A stretch of DNA of 64,000 nt from Endozoicomonas gorgoniicola (GCF_025562715.2 NZ_JAPFCC010000001.1:3428501-3492500), one strand, 5' to 3'. Shown: positions 34,503-43,857, counted from the stretch's first letter. Notes: generated by a model not told the origin, from the sequence alone. Numbers and translations: made by a program.

Positions 34503-35881
34503 CGCTGGCCCGAATACTCTTTCCCATGATGATGCTGGCTGCTGAAAGTAGTCTGGCCAACGCCAACATCACAACACTCAGGAACTATATCAAAGCCACT
34601 TATGGGCAGGAACTGATAATTTCTGACGCTCAGATAAACCAGTTGAGCTGGGTGATGGATAACCCGCTGGCCACTCCGGAAATGGATTTCTACAAAGTCA
34701 AAGGGATTCACAGAGAAGTTCCAAGAGCCCTGTCACGGCTTTATAACCTGCAACGGCTGCGATCAGGCACCAAAGAGGACTTTGAGAAATTCATTGCTCC
34801 GCAAAAGGATGAAAAGGCTGAAATACTCTCGGCTGAAATACTCTCGGCTGAAATACTCTCGGCTGAAAGTTTCAGGCAGCTGTCAGCCGATATTCGTGCA
34901 TTGAAGGACTACCGTTATGAGGTGCTGGCAGCAGCTGCCATCATCTCGGCTGTTACCCTGTCGCCGGAAGCCATTCATAAAGCCCGACTTATCCCGAATC
35001 TAAAGCTTCCAACAGACAGCGTAAAATTCCTGGCAGCCACTGCGCCGGAAGCCGGTAAAATTTACCCTCTGGCGCAAGCATTGAACAACCGATTCAAAAC
35101 CGGCAATCATCTGTTTGAAGTTGCTTTTATGCCCGACAGCCACCTGCGTCACATGATGTATAACGAGGGTTCACTGTCAATGTATGAGCATATCGACCAG
35201 GGGCTGAGCAACGGCTCAGTTTCCGGAGACGACCTCAGGTTCTGGTACTATCACTGGGTGATCAATATCACCGGATTCCGTGGACATATTGCCCCTAAAG
35301 GCTCACTGTACCTGACTCAGGATACCTACAACGCCATGACAGCCGTAAAGTCAGTGCTGGATCAGCTCGGCACCCGTAAAAAAGACTTCAACCCAATGCG
35401 GGCTTATCTGGCAAAACGTTCTGACTGGCTGCAACTGGAGAAACTCACGCAGAATACCAACGAACAGCTCGCTCTAGCTTCCATTGCTGCCTCTCTGCGA
35501 CTGTTTTCAGCTGAACAGGGAAAACAGCTCTATCAGGCTTTCAGGCAACTCACCCCGGCCGACCAGAAACGCTGGCTGGCTTACAGTCAGTATCAGTTCA
35601 CTAATACCCGGACACCAGCCCCCACTTATGCTCCGGCCCTGTTTGCCAACGCTGTTGCAGAAACCGGGCTGACTGACACTGTCATAAAAGTCCTGCCTCG
35701 GTTTCTTGACGTTATCGACAAAGAACAGCAGATGCGCAAAAACGGTAAATTAAACCTTCAGGTTCCTGTGTCATTCCACAAACTCAGTCAGCATCAGCAG
35801 GTTAATCGACTCCTTCACCAGTCGCAGAAAGGTTCAGTCACTATTGACCCGGTCACAGGTATTGCGTCGATAGCAAAGTAA
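34496..35881 (+). CDS. Secreted hypothetical protein with AEILS repeats
   Basis: The 461-residue product starts with a signal peptide (MKTLARILFPMMMLAAESSLANA). Residues about 108-122 are three copies of AEILS. The remainder is mainly helical, with a conserved-looking core (RFWYYHWVINITGFRGHIAP) near residue 245. There are no Cys residues. I do not recognise the family. Translation starts at the third of three repeated RBS-ATG modules, so ribosomes must choose between three starts. A phosphatase gene follows after 61 bases on the same strand. Confidence 0.6.
   Translation: MKTLARILFPMMMLAAESSLANANITTLRNYIKATYGQELIISDAQINQLSWVMDNPLATPEMDFYKVKGIHREVPRALSRLYNLQRLRSGTKEDFEKFIAPQKDEKAEILSAEILSAEILSAESFRQLSADIRALKDYRYEVLAAAAIISAVTLSPEAIHKARLIPNLKLPTDSVKFLAATAPEAGKIYPLAQALNNRFKTGNHLFEVAFMPDSHLRHMMYNEGSLSMYEHIDQGLSNGSVSGDDLRFWYYHWVINITGFRGHIAPKGSLYLTQDTYNAMTAVKSVLDQLGTRKKDFNPMRAYLAKRSDWLQLEKLTQNTNEQLALASIAASLRLFSAEQGKQLYQAFRQLTPADQKRWLAYSQYQFTNTRTPAPTYAPALFANAVAETGLTDTVIKVLPRFLDVIDKEQQMRKNGKLNLQVPVSFHKLSQHQQVNRLLHQSQKGSVTIDPVTGIASIAK
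34817..34861 (+). repeat. Three 15-bp tandem repeats in coding sequence
   Basis: GCTGAAATACTCTCG occurs exactly three times in a row, encoding AEILS each time. The period is five codons, so copy-number change keeps the frame. Confidence 0.92.
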
Positions 35882-35942
35882 CCGATAACAAGATCGTCAG
35901 TAAACAGTCCCCAACCACAGGGAAAGTACCGGAGGGTTCAGT

Positions 35943-36617
35943 ATGTTTCATCAGTCTTTTTCAGCCAACCATCAGGGTAGAGACTTTGCCATTGGCGATC
36001 TCCACGGCATGTACGACCTGCTGTTCGAAGCGTTGGATAAAGTGGATTTCGACTTTGCCAAAGACCGGTGCTTCAGCGTAGGCGACCTGATTGACCGGGG
36101 AGCCAGGTCTGAACAATGTCTCGGCTTGATCAACGAGCCCTGGTTTCATCCGGTCTGCGGCAATCATGAAGATACATTGCGAATGGTGGCACGCTGCCTG
36201 GCTTCATCCGCTATCACTGCCGACTGGATTCTGAACGGCGGGCGCTGGCACCTGATGGTTCCTACCGAAAAACTGCATTACTATGCCGACCTCGTCGATA
36301 CCCTGCCCGAACTCATTTCTGTTACCACACCTTCTGGCAAACTCATTGCCCTGTGCCATGCTGAATACCCCCTGCCTTACTGGGCGCCGGACGACATTGA
36401 AAAAGACAGTGAGCTGAGAAACTACATGATGTGGTCACGCGAGAAAGTCCGAAGCGGGGATACATCAACGGTTTCCGGGGTCGATGCCATTATCTGTGGC
36501 CATACGATTGTAGAGTCTCCACAGCAGCTGGGTAACTCTTTCTACATAGACACAGGTGCTTTTCAGTCGAATATTCTAACCCTGGTCAACCTGGAAAACC
36601 TTCAGGTTGTGACATAA
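35943..36617 (+). CDS. Serine/threonine protein phosphatase (PPP metallophosphoesterase, PrpA/PrpB-like)
   Basis: The metal-binding motifs appear in order: GDLHGMYD (residues 18-25), VGDLIDRGA (about 43-51) and CGNHED (about 72-77), with a distal CGHTIVESP. The 224-residue length is typical of the phage-lambda PP/PrpA-PrpB group. It would hydrolyse phosphate from proteins using a two-metal centre in the cytosol. It is followed 27 bases later by a NUDIX gene, so the two may be cotranscribed. Confidence 0.9.
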   Translation: MFHQSFSANHQGRDFAIGDLHGMYDLLFEALDKVDFDFAKDRCFSVGDLIDRGARSEQCLGLINEPWFHPVCGNHEDTLRMVARCLASSAITADWILNGGRWHLMVPTEKLHYYADLVDTLPELISVTTPSGKLIALCHAEYPLPYWAPDDIEKDSELRNYMMWSREKVRSGDTSTVSGVDAIICGHTIVESPQQLGNSFYIDTGAFQSNILTLVNLENLQVVT

Positions 36618-36644
36618 TAGTGATGACTTTCCCCGACGACAGTT

Positions 36645-37157
36645 ATGAACCTGATGACAGAAACATTTTTTGCCCCCAAATCCCTGACAGATATCGACTG
36701 GACTGCCTGGCAGGCCAAAGACCCTGCCACCCTGACGTTCGTGATCAAGAATAAAAAAATCCTGCTGATACGAAAAAAACGCGGACTGGGTGCCGGAAAA
36801 ATAAACGGCCCGGGCGGACGCCAGGAGCCAGGAGAAACCAGGCTGGAATGCGCAGTCAGGGAAGTTCAGGAAGAACTGTGCATCACCCCATTGAATATGC
36901 AATATCGGGGAGAGTGCCGGTTTCAGTTTGTGGACGGTTACTCAATTCATGTTCACCTGTTCACTGCCACAGACTACGAAGGCACACCCACTGAAACCGA
37001 TGAAGCTATTCCACTCTGGTTTAATCTGGATGCCATTCCCTACGAAGAAATGTGGGAAGACGACAAGGTCTGGCTGCCCCTTATGCTGCAAGGGAAAGCC
37101 TGCTCCGGTCGTTACCTGTTCGACAACGATACGATGCTGGATTATCAGCTCGAGTGA
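36645..37157 (+). CDS. NUDIX hydrolase, MutT/NUDT1-like
   Basis: The NUDIX box reads GGRQEPGETRLECAVREVQEEL (about residues 65-86). Upstream is KKRGLGAGKINGPGG, reminiscent of the MTH1/NUDT1 group that removes oxidised purine nucleoside triphosphates. The protein has 170 residues. A second ATG four codons in is equally possible as start. It follows the phosphatase gene closely. Confidence 0.85.
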   Translation: MNLMTETFFAPKSLTDIDWTAWQAKDPATLTFVIKNKKILLIRKKRGLGAGKINGPGGRQEPGETRLECAVREVQEELCITPLNMQYRGECRFQFVDGYSIHVHLFTATDYEGTPTETDEAIPLWFNLDAIPYEEMWEDDKVWLPLMLQGKACSGRYLFDNDTMLDYQLE

Positions 37158-37199
37158 CATACTCGCTGTCGTATAGGTTGCCGACTCTTACCCTTATTC

Positions 37200-38135
37200 C
37201 TACCAATCCGCTGTTTTAAAATTATCCGGCGTGAGGCTCATAGGCAACAGTTGTTCAACACTGCCTGCTTCTGGCAGGGTGGTTATGCCCGCTCCTGCGT
37301 CCTGCTGTGTTCCATTCCTGTTCTCCTCCTGTTCTACTCCCCCTACGTGGCTCAGCGTAAAAGGCTCTACGTTAGCGTCAGCTGCGTCGCTTTCTGTTAC
37401 CGAGAGTTCAATAAGCGTGATTCGGCTCCGATCGGGACTGATTGCTATTTCAGCTTCAGCTGGCACAGTTATTTCATCTACCACTCCTGGTAATTCGTCG
37501 TTCGCTGGTAATTCGATGTTAATATCATTCGAGAACCGATAAATAGTCACATTACCGCGCAGTCGAATCGTGGCAGCAGCAGTCGCACCAGCAGCCGCTC
37601 CGGAAATAGTGCTATCCGACAGGATCGTGGGGTTATGGAGGAACGGACAGATAAAAAGATTCTCAATCGGAATCAGACTTGAAGGAAGCATTATGCGCTC
37701 TATCTGAATTGCGTGCGATCCACGTATCTGGTCGAACAGGACTGGATCCAGTGGGACATAATTATTTGGTAATCGATCAGAAATATAGGTCACCCTCTTA
37801 TCATCCTTCCTGCCAGTAGAGAGGCCGGGTCTGGAATCATCGTTAGGTTCTTTAACGTCCCATAAACCGACGCTTAAATCACTAAGGACAGTAGTTTTTT
37901 TGTTGCCGGTTCTGGGTGACTCTTCACTTTGTGGCGTCATAAAATACACGTTTGAGAACAGCTTTCCCTTTTCATAAAAAGTACTTTTGGATTGAACCAG
38001 GTTCCATTCCCTACCTTTAGAGGAATATGTGTAACGGTCGATTGTATCCATTGCATGCACGTACATCGCAGAAAAGCAGGTAAAAAAACAGGCCAGCAAT
38101 GGCAGTGCCACTGGTTTCAGAATGTTCATCATCAA
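37200..38135 (-). CDS. Secreted hypothetical protein (311 aa)
   Basis: A signal peptide (LKPVALPLLACFFTCFSAMYVHA) precedes a mature part rich in Ser, Thr and Asp. It contains an Ala/Gly-rich stretch (GAAAGATAAATIRL) near residue 190 and a long acidic Val/Thr/Glu-rich C-terminal region likely to be disordered. No family is recognised. The layout resembles the other secreted unknowns of this window. Confidence 0.55.
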   Translation of the reverse strand: MMMNILKPVALPLLACFFTCFSAMYVHAMDTIDRYTYSSKGREWNLVQSKSTFYEKGKLFSNVYFMTPQSEESPRTGNKKTTVLSDLSVGLWDVKEPNDDSRPGLSTGRKDDKRVTYISDRLPNNYVPLDPVLFDQIRGSHAIQIERIMLPSSLIPIENLFICPFLHNPTILSDSTISGAAAGATAAATIRLRGNVTIYRFSNDINIELPANDELPGVVDEITVPAEAEIAISPDRSRITLIELSVTESDAADANVEPFTLSHVGGVEQEENRNGTQQDAGAGITTLPEAGSVEQLLPMSLTPDNFKTADW

Positions 38136-38411
38136 ATACCTAAACCATCACTAAGGTGATAAAGAGAGCGTCGCTTCCATACAGCGGTGCTAAATTAAAA
38201 CGCTCGCAAAAACCCACCTTTTTGCCCTTCATGATGTAATGGCAGAGATGCCCTTAAGCAGGCCTCTGCCGCCAGTGCTGTAAAGAGCAAAAAGAAGAGA
38301 TTTCGCAAGTTGGCGCGACTCAGCATAGACGGTGTTGAAATATCCAGCAGTTTTAATTCAACCCAATAGCCCCAAAGGTTACAGGGGCATAAAAAATTTT
38401 CAAACAAAGGG
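38136..38411. other. Intergenic region upstream of the ibpA promoter
   Basis: I see no supported gene here. A minus-strand open frame (38195-38482) would run against the ibpA leader and lacks a ribosome-binding site. Confidence 0.4.
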
Positions 38412-38439
38412 TTGAAAGCGAAAACCATCGTCCTTATTA
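38412..38439 (+). promoter_or_regulatory. Candidate sigma-32 heat-shock promoter of ibpA
   Basis: TTGAAA at 38412-38417 is followed after 14 bases by CCTTATTA at 38432-38439. This fits the sigma-32 pattern (CTTGAAA, 11-16 bases, CCCCATNT) only in part at the -10. Its position, about 100 bases before ibpA, leaves room for a structured leader. Confidence 0.45.
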
Positions 38440-38516
38440 ATAATATCGACGATGGCTCATACGAGCATTGTCGCAAAACCAACGACCTGTTCCTGGGGAA
38501 AGGTCACTGTTAATAA

Positions 38517-38539
38517 CATATTGCTCGATTGAGGATATG
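38517..38539 (+). promoter_or_regulatory. ROSE-like RNA thermometer hairpin in the ibpA leader
   Basis: CATATTGCTC at 38517-38526 faces GAGGATATG at 38531-38539 across a four-base loop, so the Shine-Dalgarno GAGGA is paired. The TTGCT opposite AGGA is the conserved core of ROSE elements in small heat-shock genes. A second upstream stem (GACCT with AGGTC, about 38484-38505) fits a multi-stem leader. Such hairpins melt on heating and release the ribosome-binding site. Confidence 0.72.
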
Positions 38540-38542
38540 ACA

Positions 38543-39004
38543 ATGCGTACTATCGATTTAGACTTCAGCCCACTGTACCGTTCCGTGATTGGTTTCGACC
38601 GTGTTGCCCATTTGCTGGAAGGCATGACAAACAATAGCCAGAGTACCAAACAGGGCGGCTACCCTCCTTACAATATTGAACTGCTGGCAGAGAACCAGTA
38701 TCGAATCACTATGGCGGTTGCCGGTTTCACAGAAGACGAACTGGATATTGAAAGCCGTGAAAATGTTCTGGTGGTTCAGGGCAAAAAACAAGCCGACGAC
38801 ACTGAACGTCAGTATCTGCACCAGGGCATTGCAGAGCGCAACTTTGAAAGAAAATTCCAGCTGGCTGACTATGTAAAAGTTACCGGCGCCCAGATGGACA
38901 ACGGCCTGCTCCACATTGAGCTGGAACGTGAGATTCCCGAAGCCATGAAACCCCGCAAAATTTCCATCAGCGGGCAGCGTATGCTGGAAGCTGAGACTGA
39001 ATAA
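38543..39004 (+). CDS. ibpA: Small heat-shock protein, Hsp20/IbpA family
   Basis: The start MRTIDLDFSPLYRSVIGFDR at 38543 matches the IbpA N-terminus, and GAGG lies eight bases upstream; the longer frame to 38468 is leader. The 153-residue product has the alpha-crystallin domain (YNIELLAENQYRITMAVAGF...DNGLLHIELERE) and a C-terminal KISI motif of the IxI type. It holds aggregated proteins for refolding by the Hsp70 and Hsp100 systems. The promoter and thermometer upstream indicate double heat control. Confidence 0.93.
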   Translation: MRTIDLDFSPLYRSVIGFDRVAHLLEGMTNNSQSTKQGGYPPYNIELLAENQYRITMAVAGFTEDELDIESRENVLVVQGKKQADDTERQYLHQGIAERNFERKFQLADYVKVTGAQMDNGLLHIELEREIPEAMKPRKISISGQRMLEAETE

Positions 39005-39062
39005 TTAATTATTCGGTTCCTGTCATTAGGTAAGGCGGGGCTATTGCCCCGTCCTTCCCACA

Positions 39063-39093
39063 GAACCGTGCGTACGGACCTCGTACACGGCTC
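39063..39093 (-). ncRNA. Group II intron domain V
   Basis: Read on the minus strand, GAGCCGT and ACGGTTC form the lower stem with an internal GTACG/CGTAC helix, matching the conserved catalytic domain V in size and sequence. Domain VI follows directly. Confidence 0.75.
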
Positions 39094-39109
39094 CTGCACT
39101 CTCTATCCC

Positions 39110-40375
39110 TTAACAATAAGGGGCAAGAACGCCCGTTTTAACGCCTTCCAAATTGAACAACTTTATCTCATTGAACCAGTTGTTCGGCATGGCTAAATGC
39201 GACAGGGGACTGCACGCATTTCTCCATGAACGCATTTTGATGTACTTAAATGGTGGCTTGTAACCCAGTTGCTTCAGCCGACGATGCAGCTTCGCTGGTT
39301 TCTTCCACTGTTTCAGTTGTAAACATCTCAGCCTGCGCCTCATCCATCCTGTCAGCCGTTTTAATTCACGACTACAGTTCGCTATCCTGAAGTAATTAGC
39401 AAATCCTCGTATCACAGGGTTCAGTTCTCGGATTACTCCTTCAAGGTTCGTTCCCCGATTCCTTTTCGTGATTCGCTTTACCTTTGCTTTCAGTGCGTTG
39501 AGCTTCTTTTCCTGTATGCGCGTATAGCTGCTCAGGATTTCAACTCCCAGAAATTTCACACCCTCGCCGCTATGGGCTATGTGTGTTTTATTCTGGTTGA
39601 CCGTCAGTTTCAGGTCTTGCTCCAGTACTTTGGTCGCCACTTTCAGAGCGTTTTCTGCCGCTGCTTTGGAGCCACACAGAATCAGGATATCGTCCGCATA
39701 GCGGACAATCCTGTGCTTGCGTCGCATCATTTCCTGATCAAACGCATCAAGATAGACGTTTGAGATTAAGGGACTGATCACTCCGCCCTGTGGACTGCCT
39801 GTTTCCGTGGCTTCCAGTTGATAGCCAACCATCACCCCGCTTTTCAGGAACATTCTGATCAGGTTCAGGATGCTTCCATCTGCCACTTTGTGCCTGAACG
39901 CCTTGAGAATTAACTCGTGGTCGAGTCGGTCAAAGCATTTGGACAAGTCCATGTCCACCACCCAGCGTCTGTCGTACTTTCGTATGAACAGGGTCGCCTT
40001 GGTAATGGCTTGATGGCAGCTTCGATTCGGTCTGTACCCATAGCTGGACGGGTGGAAGTCCGGATCAAAGATCGGGGTCAGGATATTTAGAAGTGCTTGT
40101 TGGACGATTCGGTCTTTTACTGCGGGGATTCCCAGCAGACGCTTTCCACCGTCTTCTTTGTCGATTTCTACACGCTTTACCGGTAGCGGTTTGTAGCGCT
40201 TTTCCCGCAATTCAAGCAGTAACTGTTCAAGATTCCCACGCAGATTCGAGGCGTAGTCGCTCAGGCTCTGCCCATCTATTCCGGCCGCACCTTTCGCTTT
40301 CCATACCTTTTTGAATCCGTTGTAAAGCGCTTCCATCGTCAGCAAGCGCCCATACAGGCTATAATATACTCTCAT
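39110..40375 (-). CDS. ltrA: Group II intron reverse transcriptase/maturase
   Basis: The 421-residue protein has all reverse-transcriptase blocks, including GAAGIDGQSL, RLLGIPAVKDRIVQQAL, SYGYRPNRSCHQAI, VVDMDLSKCFDRLDHE, GSPQGGVISPLISN and the catalytic RYADDILIL. A maturase X domain follows (GFANYFRIANCSRELKRLTGWMRRRLR). No HNH endonuclease domain follows, as in class C introns. It assists splicing and copies the intron into new DNA sites. No frameshift is seen, so the intron may be functional. Confidence 0.93.
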   Translation of the reverse strand: MRVYYSLYGRLLTMEALYNGFKKVWKAKGAAGIDGQSLSDYASNLRGNLEQLLLELREKRYKPLPVKRVEIDKEDGGKRLLGIPAVKDRIVQQALLNILTPIFDPDFHPSSYGYRPNRSCHQAITKATLFIRKYDRRWVVDMDLSKCFDRLDHELILKAFRHKVADGSILNLIRMFLKSGVMVGYQLEATETGSPQGGVISPLISNVYLDAFDQEMMRRKHRIVRYADDILILCGSKAAAENALKVATKVLEQDLKLTVNQNKTHIAHSGEGVKFLGVEILSSYTRIQEKKLNALKAKVKRITKRNRGTNLEGVIRELNPVIRGFANYFRIANCSRELKRLTGWMRRRLRCLQLKQWKKPAKLHRRLKQLGYKPPFKYIKMRSWRNACSPLSHLAMPNNWFNEIKLFNLEGVKTGVLAPYC

Positions 40376-41105
40376 CAGTTACTGTCTCACGACAGACAGA
40401 TTGCGCCATCCTTCTACTGTGGCCGGATTCTTCATGGACATTCACAGGCGTTCTGGCTCAAGGCAATCTACCTGCTACCTGTCCTTTACTCCCGAGCGCG
40501 GCTCTTTCTTTTAGCAGGATTGTTCCCAACCTCACCAGCCAAAGATGTCCTGCCTCGTCAGGCAGCTTGTGCGCTCACAGTATCATTCCTGCGGTCTGAC
40601 TGTTCTTTAAGAATGCTTCACCCCTTCGCAACATCTGCCGCTTTTGACGACACATGCCCTACAGTCACTCTGGCTGTAGTCATTCCGGTTTTGCCCTCCG
40701 AACGGTTACCCGCCTTCACAGGCCGGAATTTCATCACTACTACAGGATCATCTGCCACCTCACACCACTGTTACCCTTGAGTTTCCTCTTGCGATAACAG
40801 CCCCTGAGATTCAGAGATTGATGCCAGGCTTCCCCAGTTACTAAACGGTTCCCTGTCAGAAATGCCACCCTCAAGCACAGAGTTGGGACTGACTGAGTAT
40901 CGGGCTTTGCGCTATTTCGCACGCTTGCCGCTCCCAACCTGCCGAATCAGGTTCGCTTGCGCTGTGTACCTCTGACTTCCTATGGCTTCCTTCAGACCCA
41001 ACCGTTGGCCAGTTACGCCCTTGCCATTCAGATTGCCTTCCCCTCAGTCGGGGCGGCTCAGGCTTCTTTCAGCCTGACGGGTTTGCCCGCTTCGCTGGGC
41101 AAACA

Positions 41106-41134
41106 AAAAAGAGCCCTTTTAAGGGCTCTTTTTT
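41106..41134. terminator. Bidirectional intrinsic terminator
   Basis: AAAAAGAGCCCTT and AAGGGCTCTTTTT form a perfect stem with a two-base loop and T-runs on both strands. It ends transcription of the TPR gene on the minus strand. The group II intron begins right after it. Confidence 0.9.
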
Positions 41135-41166
41135 ATTGTGAATGCAATTTGGATATCACCACCCGG

Positions 41167-42132
41167 TTACTCACTGATGACTGTAGAGCGTTCATGAATA
41201 CGCTTTTGCAATAACACAATACGGTCAAGATCTTTGCTGGCATCCAGAGCCATTGCAAGCTCTTTAGCCTTTTCTGCATCTTCTTCCGCTTTCTGCCACT
41301 CTTTCATGGCCAGCAGCACTTTCGCTCGCTGTTGATAAAACAGCATCCGGGTTCGGGGTGGTCCCAACTGGAACTGAATACCATTCAGTCGGGTTAATGC
41401 CTGATTATAATGCCCCTGCAGATAACTGACCCTCGCCAGCCTGATCACCGTTCTGACCACATCATACTGATTACCCGTTTCCCTGAACAACGTTTCAGCA
41501 TTCATCAGCGCCTCTCTGGCACGCTCCAGACTGCGCTCTTTTCCGTCAGTCAGTGCCGCTGCAAGGTTGTATAACACCTTACCACGCAGGAACGGGGCCG
41601 GTTTTTTCTGTCTGTCAATAATGGTCAGAGCCTCTTCGGCAAGACTGACGGCACGACCATCATTTTTGACTCTGGCAACCGCTGACTGCAGATAAAGGCT
41701 TTCGACGATGGATCGCCAGTCTTTTTTCGGATCTGACAGAGTCTCTGCAGCTTTGGCAAAACTCAGACAAAGAGTGTATTCGCCCAGATAGAAATAGCTG
41801 GAGGCAAGACTGAGCAACAACGCCCGTTCCTGGCTGAACTGTTTGCCTTTCCTGACTTCCTCCAGCGCGCGTTCACCCCAGTGGATATGCGACCTCCAGC
41901 ACCCCTGTCGCTTAAGTACCGAACCCGAGCCCAGAACCCATTCAGGCAGAGACAGGCGGTCTGCAGCTGATGGCTGTAAAGACTGACAATACGAAGGTTC
42001 TTCAGCATGGTTTAATGCCTTCTGACTGACTTCTTTAGATTCACCGGAATGCACTTCAGCAGCACACGCCTCACCGGCACACACTGACGACGACAGAATA
42101 AAGCCCGCCAGCAGACACTGTATTTTTTTCAT
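41167..42132 (-). CDS. Exported tetratricopeptide-repeat protein
   Basis: I choose ATG 42132, giving a protein with an N-terminal signal peptide (KKIQCLLAGFILSSSVCAGEACAA). Residues about 90-310 contain TPR-type helical pairs such as LASSYFYLGEYTLCLSFAKAAE and LARVSYLQGHYNQALTRLNGI. TPRs are scaffolds for protein contacts. The Cys near the cleavage site does not fit a standard lipobox. A function cannot be given. Confidence 0.75.
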   Translation of the reverse strand: MKKIQCLLAGFILSSSVCAGEACAAEVHSGESKEVSQKALNHAEEPSYCQSLQPSAADRLSLPEWVLGSGSVLKRQGCWRSHIHWGERALEEVRKGKQFSQERALLLSLASSYFYLGEYTLCLSFAKAAETLSDPKKDWRSIVESLYLQSAVARVKNDGRAVSLAEEALTIIDRQKKPAPFLRGKVLYNLAAALTDGKERSLERAREALMNAETLFRETGNQYDVVRTVIRLARVSYLQGHYNQALTRLNGIQFQLGPPRTRMLFYQQRAKVLLAMKEWQKAEEDAEKAKELAMALDASKDLDRIVLLQKRIHERSTVISE

Positions 42133-42248
42133 GGAGCCAGTATAGAAAAAGTTGTCATATTCACAATGAGTCAATGATGTTTATACATTGGTTTCCACAG
42201 ACGTGAGCAACCGATACACTGAGATTAAATCCAACCGGGGCAAGCCTG

Positions 42249-43757
42249 ATGAGTGATCAAAGCAACATCGCCTACGATAAACTGGTCGAACGTTTTACCA
42301 AGCTACACCGGCTAAACCATCTGAGCGCCATCGCCAGATGGGATCAGGCTGCCATGATGCCTTCCGGCAGTAACCGGGCTCGCTCGGAAGCCCTGGCTGA
42401 ACTATCAACACTCACCCACGAACTACTGACCGCCAGTGAAGTGGGAGACTGGCTACAGGCTGCCAGTGAAAAACCTCTGGACAGTTTCAAAAAAGCATCC
42501 CTCAGAGAGATGGTACGGCAATGGCAGAACGCTTCTGTCATGCCCGCCGATCTGGTAAAAGCCAAGTTACTGGTGACTTCAAACTGTGAACACGCCTGGC
42601 GCTCCCAAAGACCAGACAATGACTGGCAGGGCTTCAGTAAAAACCTTGAAGAAGTGCTTCGCCTGACCAGAGAAGAGGCCAGCATTCGGGCAGAAGCCTC
42701 AGGGCTTAATCCTTATGATGCCCTGTTGGAGCTTTATGAACCCGGTATGACCTGCAAACAACTGGACGGACTGTTTGGGGACGTAAAAAACTGGCTCCCG
42801 GATTATGTCCGGCAGGCGACCGAACAACAGAAATCCAGTCACTATCAGATGCCTGAAGGGCCATTTGCAACCGACAACCTGAAAGCTCTGGGCCTTGAAG
42901 TAATGACATTGCTGGGCTTTGACTTCGACCGGGGCAGGCTGGATGTCAGCATTCATCCTTTCTGTGGTGGTGTGGCTGAAGATGTTCGTATCACGACCCG
43001 CTACCGGGATGATGACTTTATTGAGTCGCTGATGGGCGTTATCCATGAAACCGGCCACGCCCGTTATGAACAGAATCGCCCGGAAGACCGATTGAACTTG
43101 CCGGTCAGTAATCCTCGTTCAATGGGCATCCATGAAGGGCAGAGCCTGTTCTTTGAAATGCAGCTTGGTCGCAGTCGCGAGTTCCTGTCCCTGATTCGTC
43201 CTCTGTTGTTGAAGCACCTCACCAATGGAAAAGAACTGCCTGCCTATCAGCTGGATAATCTGCAAACCCTTTACCGGCAGGTTAAGCCTGGCTTTATTCG
43301 GGTTGAAGCGGATGAAGTCACGTACCCGGCACATATCATCCTGCGTTATGACATTGAAAAGGCGCTGATCAATGGTGATATGACGGTGGCTGATCTGCCT
43401 GACACATGGAATGAGAAAATGCAGAAATACCTCAATCTGTCTACGCAAGGTAATTATAAAGATGGGTGTATGCAGGATATCCACTGGCCTTGCGGTGCGT
43501 TTGGCTATTTCCCCAGTTACACGTTAGGTGCCATGTACGCAGCGCAGCTGTTTGCTGCTATCCAGACCAGCATTCCCGATGTTCACTCCAGAATCAGCAG
43601 TGGTGACTTGTCCCCTGTCTTCGACTGGTTGAAAGACAATATCTGGAGCCAGGGCAGTCGCTATACCACATCAGAACTGATGGTCAGAGCGACAGGGGAA
43701 GACCTGAATGCCAGCTTTTTTAAAGAACACTTGAAAAAACGTTACTTAAAAGGCTGA
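42249..43757 (+). CDS. Carboxypeptidase Taq (M32 metallocarboxypeptidase)
   Basis: The 502-residue protein has the M32 zinc motif HETGH at residues 266-270 within MGVIHETGHARYEQN. It also has the family stretch DVRITTRYRDDDF just before it and IRVEADEVTYPAHIILRYDIE after it. It removes C-terminal amino acids from peptides in the cytosol. Length and domain order are standard. It is transcribed divergently from the TPR gene. Confidence 0.94.
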   Translation: MSDQSNIAYDKLVERFTKLHRLNHLSAIARWDQAAMMPSGSNRARSEALAELSTLTHELLTASEVGDWLQAASEKPLDSFKKASLREMVRQWQNASVMPADLVKAKLLVTSNCEHAWRSQRPDNDWQGFSKNLEEVLRLTREEASIRAEASGLNPYDALLELYEPGMTCKQLDGLFGDVKNWLPDYVRQATEQQKSSHYQMPEGPFATDNLKALGLEVMTLLGFDFDRGRLDVSIHPFCGGVAEDVRITTRYRDDDFIESLMGVIHETGHARYEQNRPEDRLNLPVSNPRSMGIHEGQSLFFEMQLGRSREFLSLIRPLLLKHLTNGKELPAYQLDNLQTLYRQVKPGFIRVEADEVTYPAHIILRYDIEKALINGDMTVADLPDTWNEKMQKYLNLSTQGNYKDGCMQDIHWPCGAFGYFPSYTLGAMYAAQLFAAIQTSIPDVHSRISSGDLSPVFDWLKDNIWSQGSRYTTSELMVRATGEDLNASFFKEHLKKRYLKG

Positions 43758-43857
43758 AGTAATATGTCTACGCAATGTATTTGTCCATTAGTCGCCTATA
43801 CTGCCAGCTCATTTTTTGCTGTTGCTCAACAGCCTGAAGGTAGTCAGGAAAAAACTA

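Larger units (their letters stand above)
39031..41104 (-). mobile_element. Group II intron, probably class IIC
   Basis: On the minus strand the maturase gene is followed by a domain V-like hairpin at 39063-39093 (GAGCCGTGTACG...CGTACGCACGGTTC). A domain VI-like GC-rich stem follows, ending near 39031. A long structured non-coding 5' region (40376-41104) precedes the gene. The 5' edge lies directly after the T-run of an intrinsic terminator at 41106-41134, the known target of class IIC introns. A GTGCG at 40922 is an alternative 5' end. Both boundaries are estimates. Confidence 0.72.

Noticed and set aside
38195..38482. Minus-strand open frame upstream of ibpA
   Set aside because: It lacks a ribosome-binding site and runs through the ibpA promoter and leader.
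40520..40780. Plus-strand frame in the intron 5' region
   Set aside because: The region is explained as structured group II intron RNA read on the other strand.
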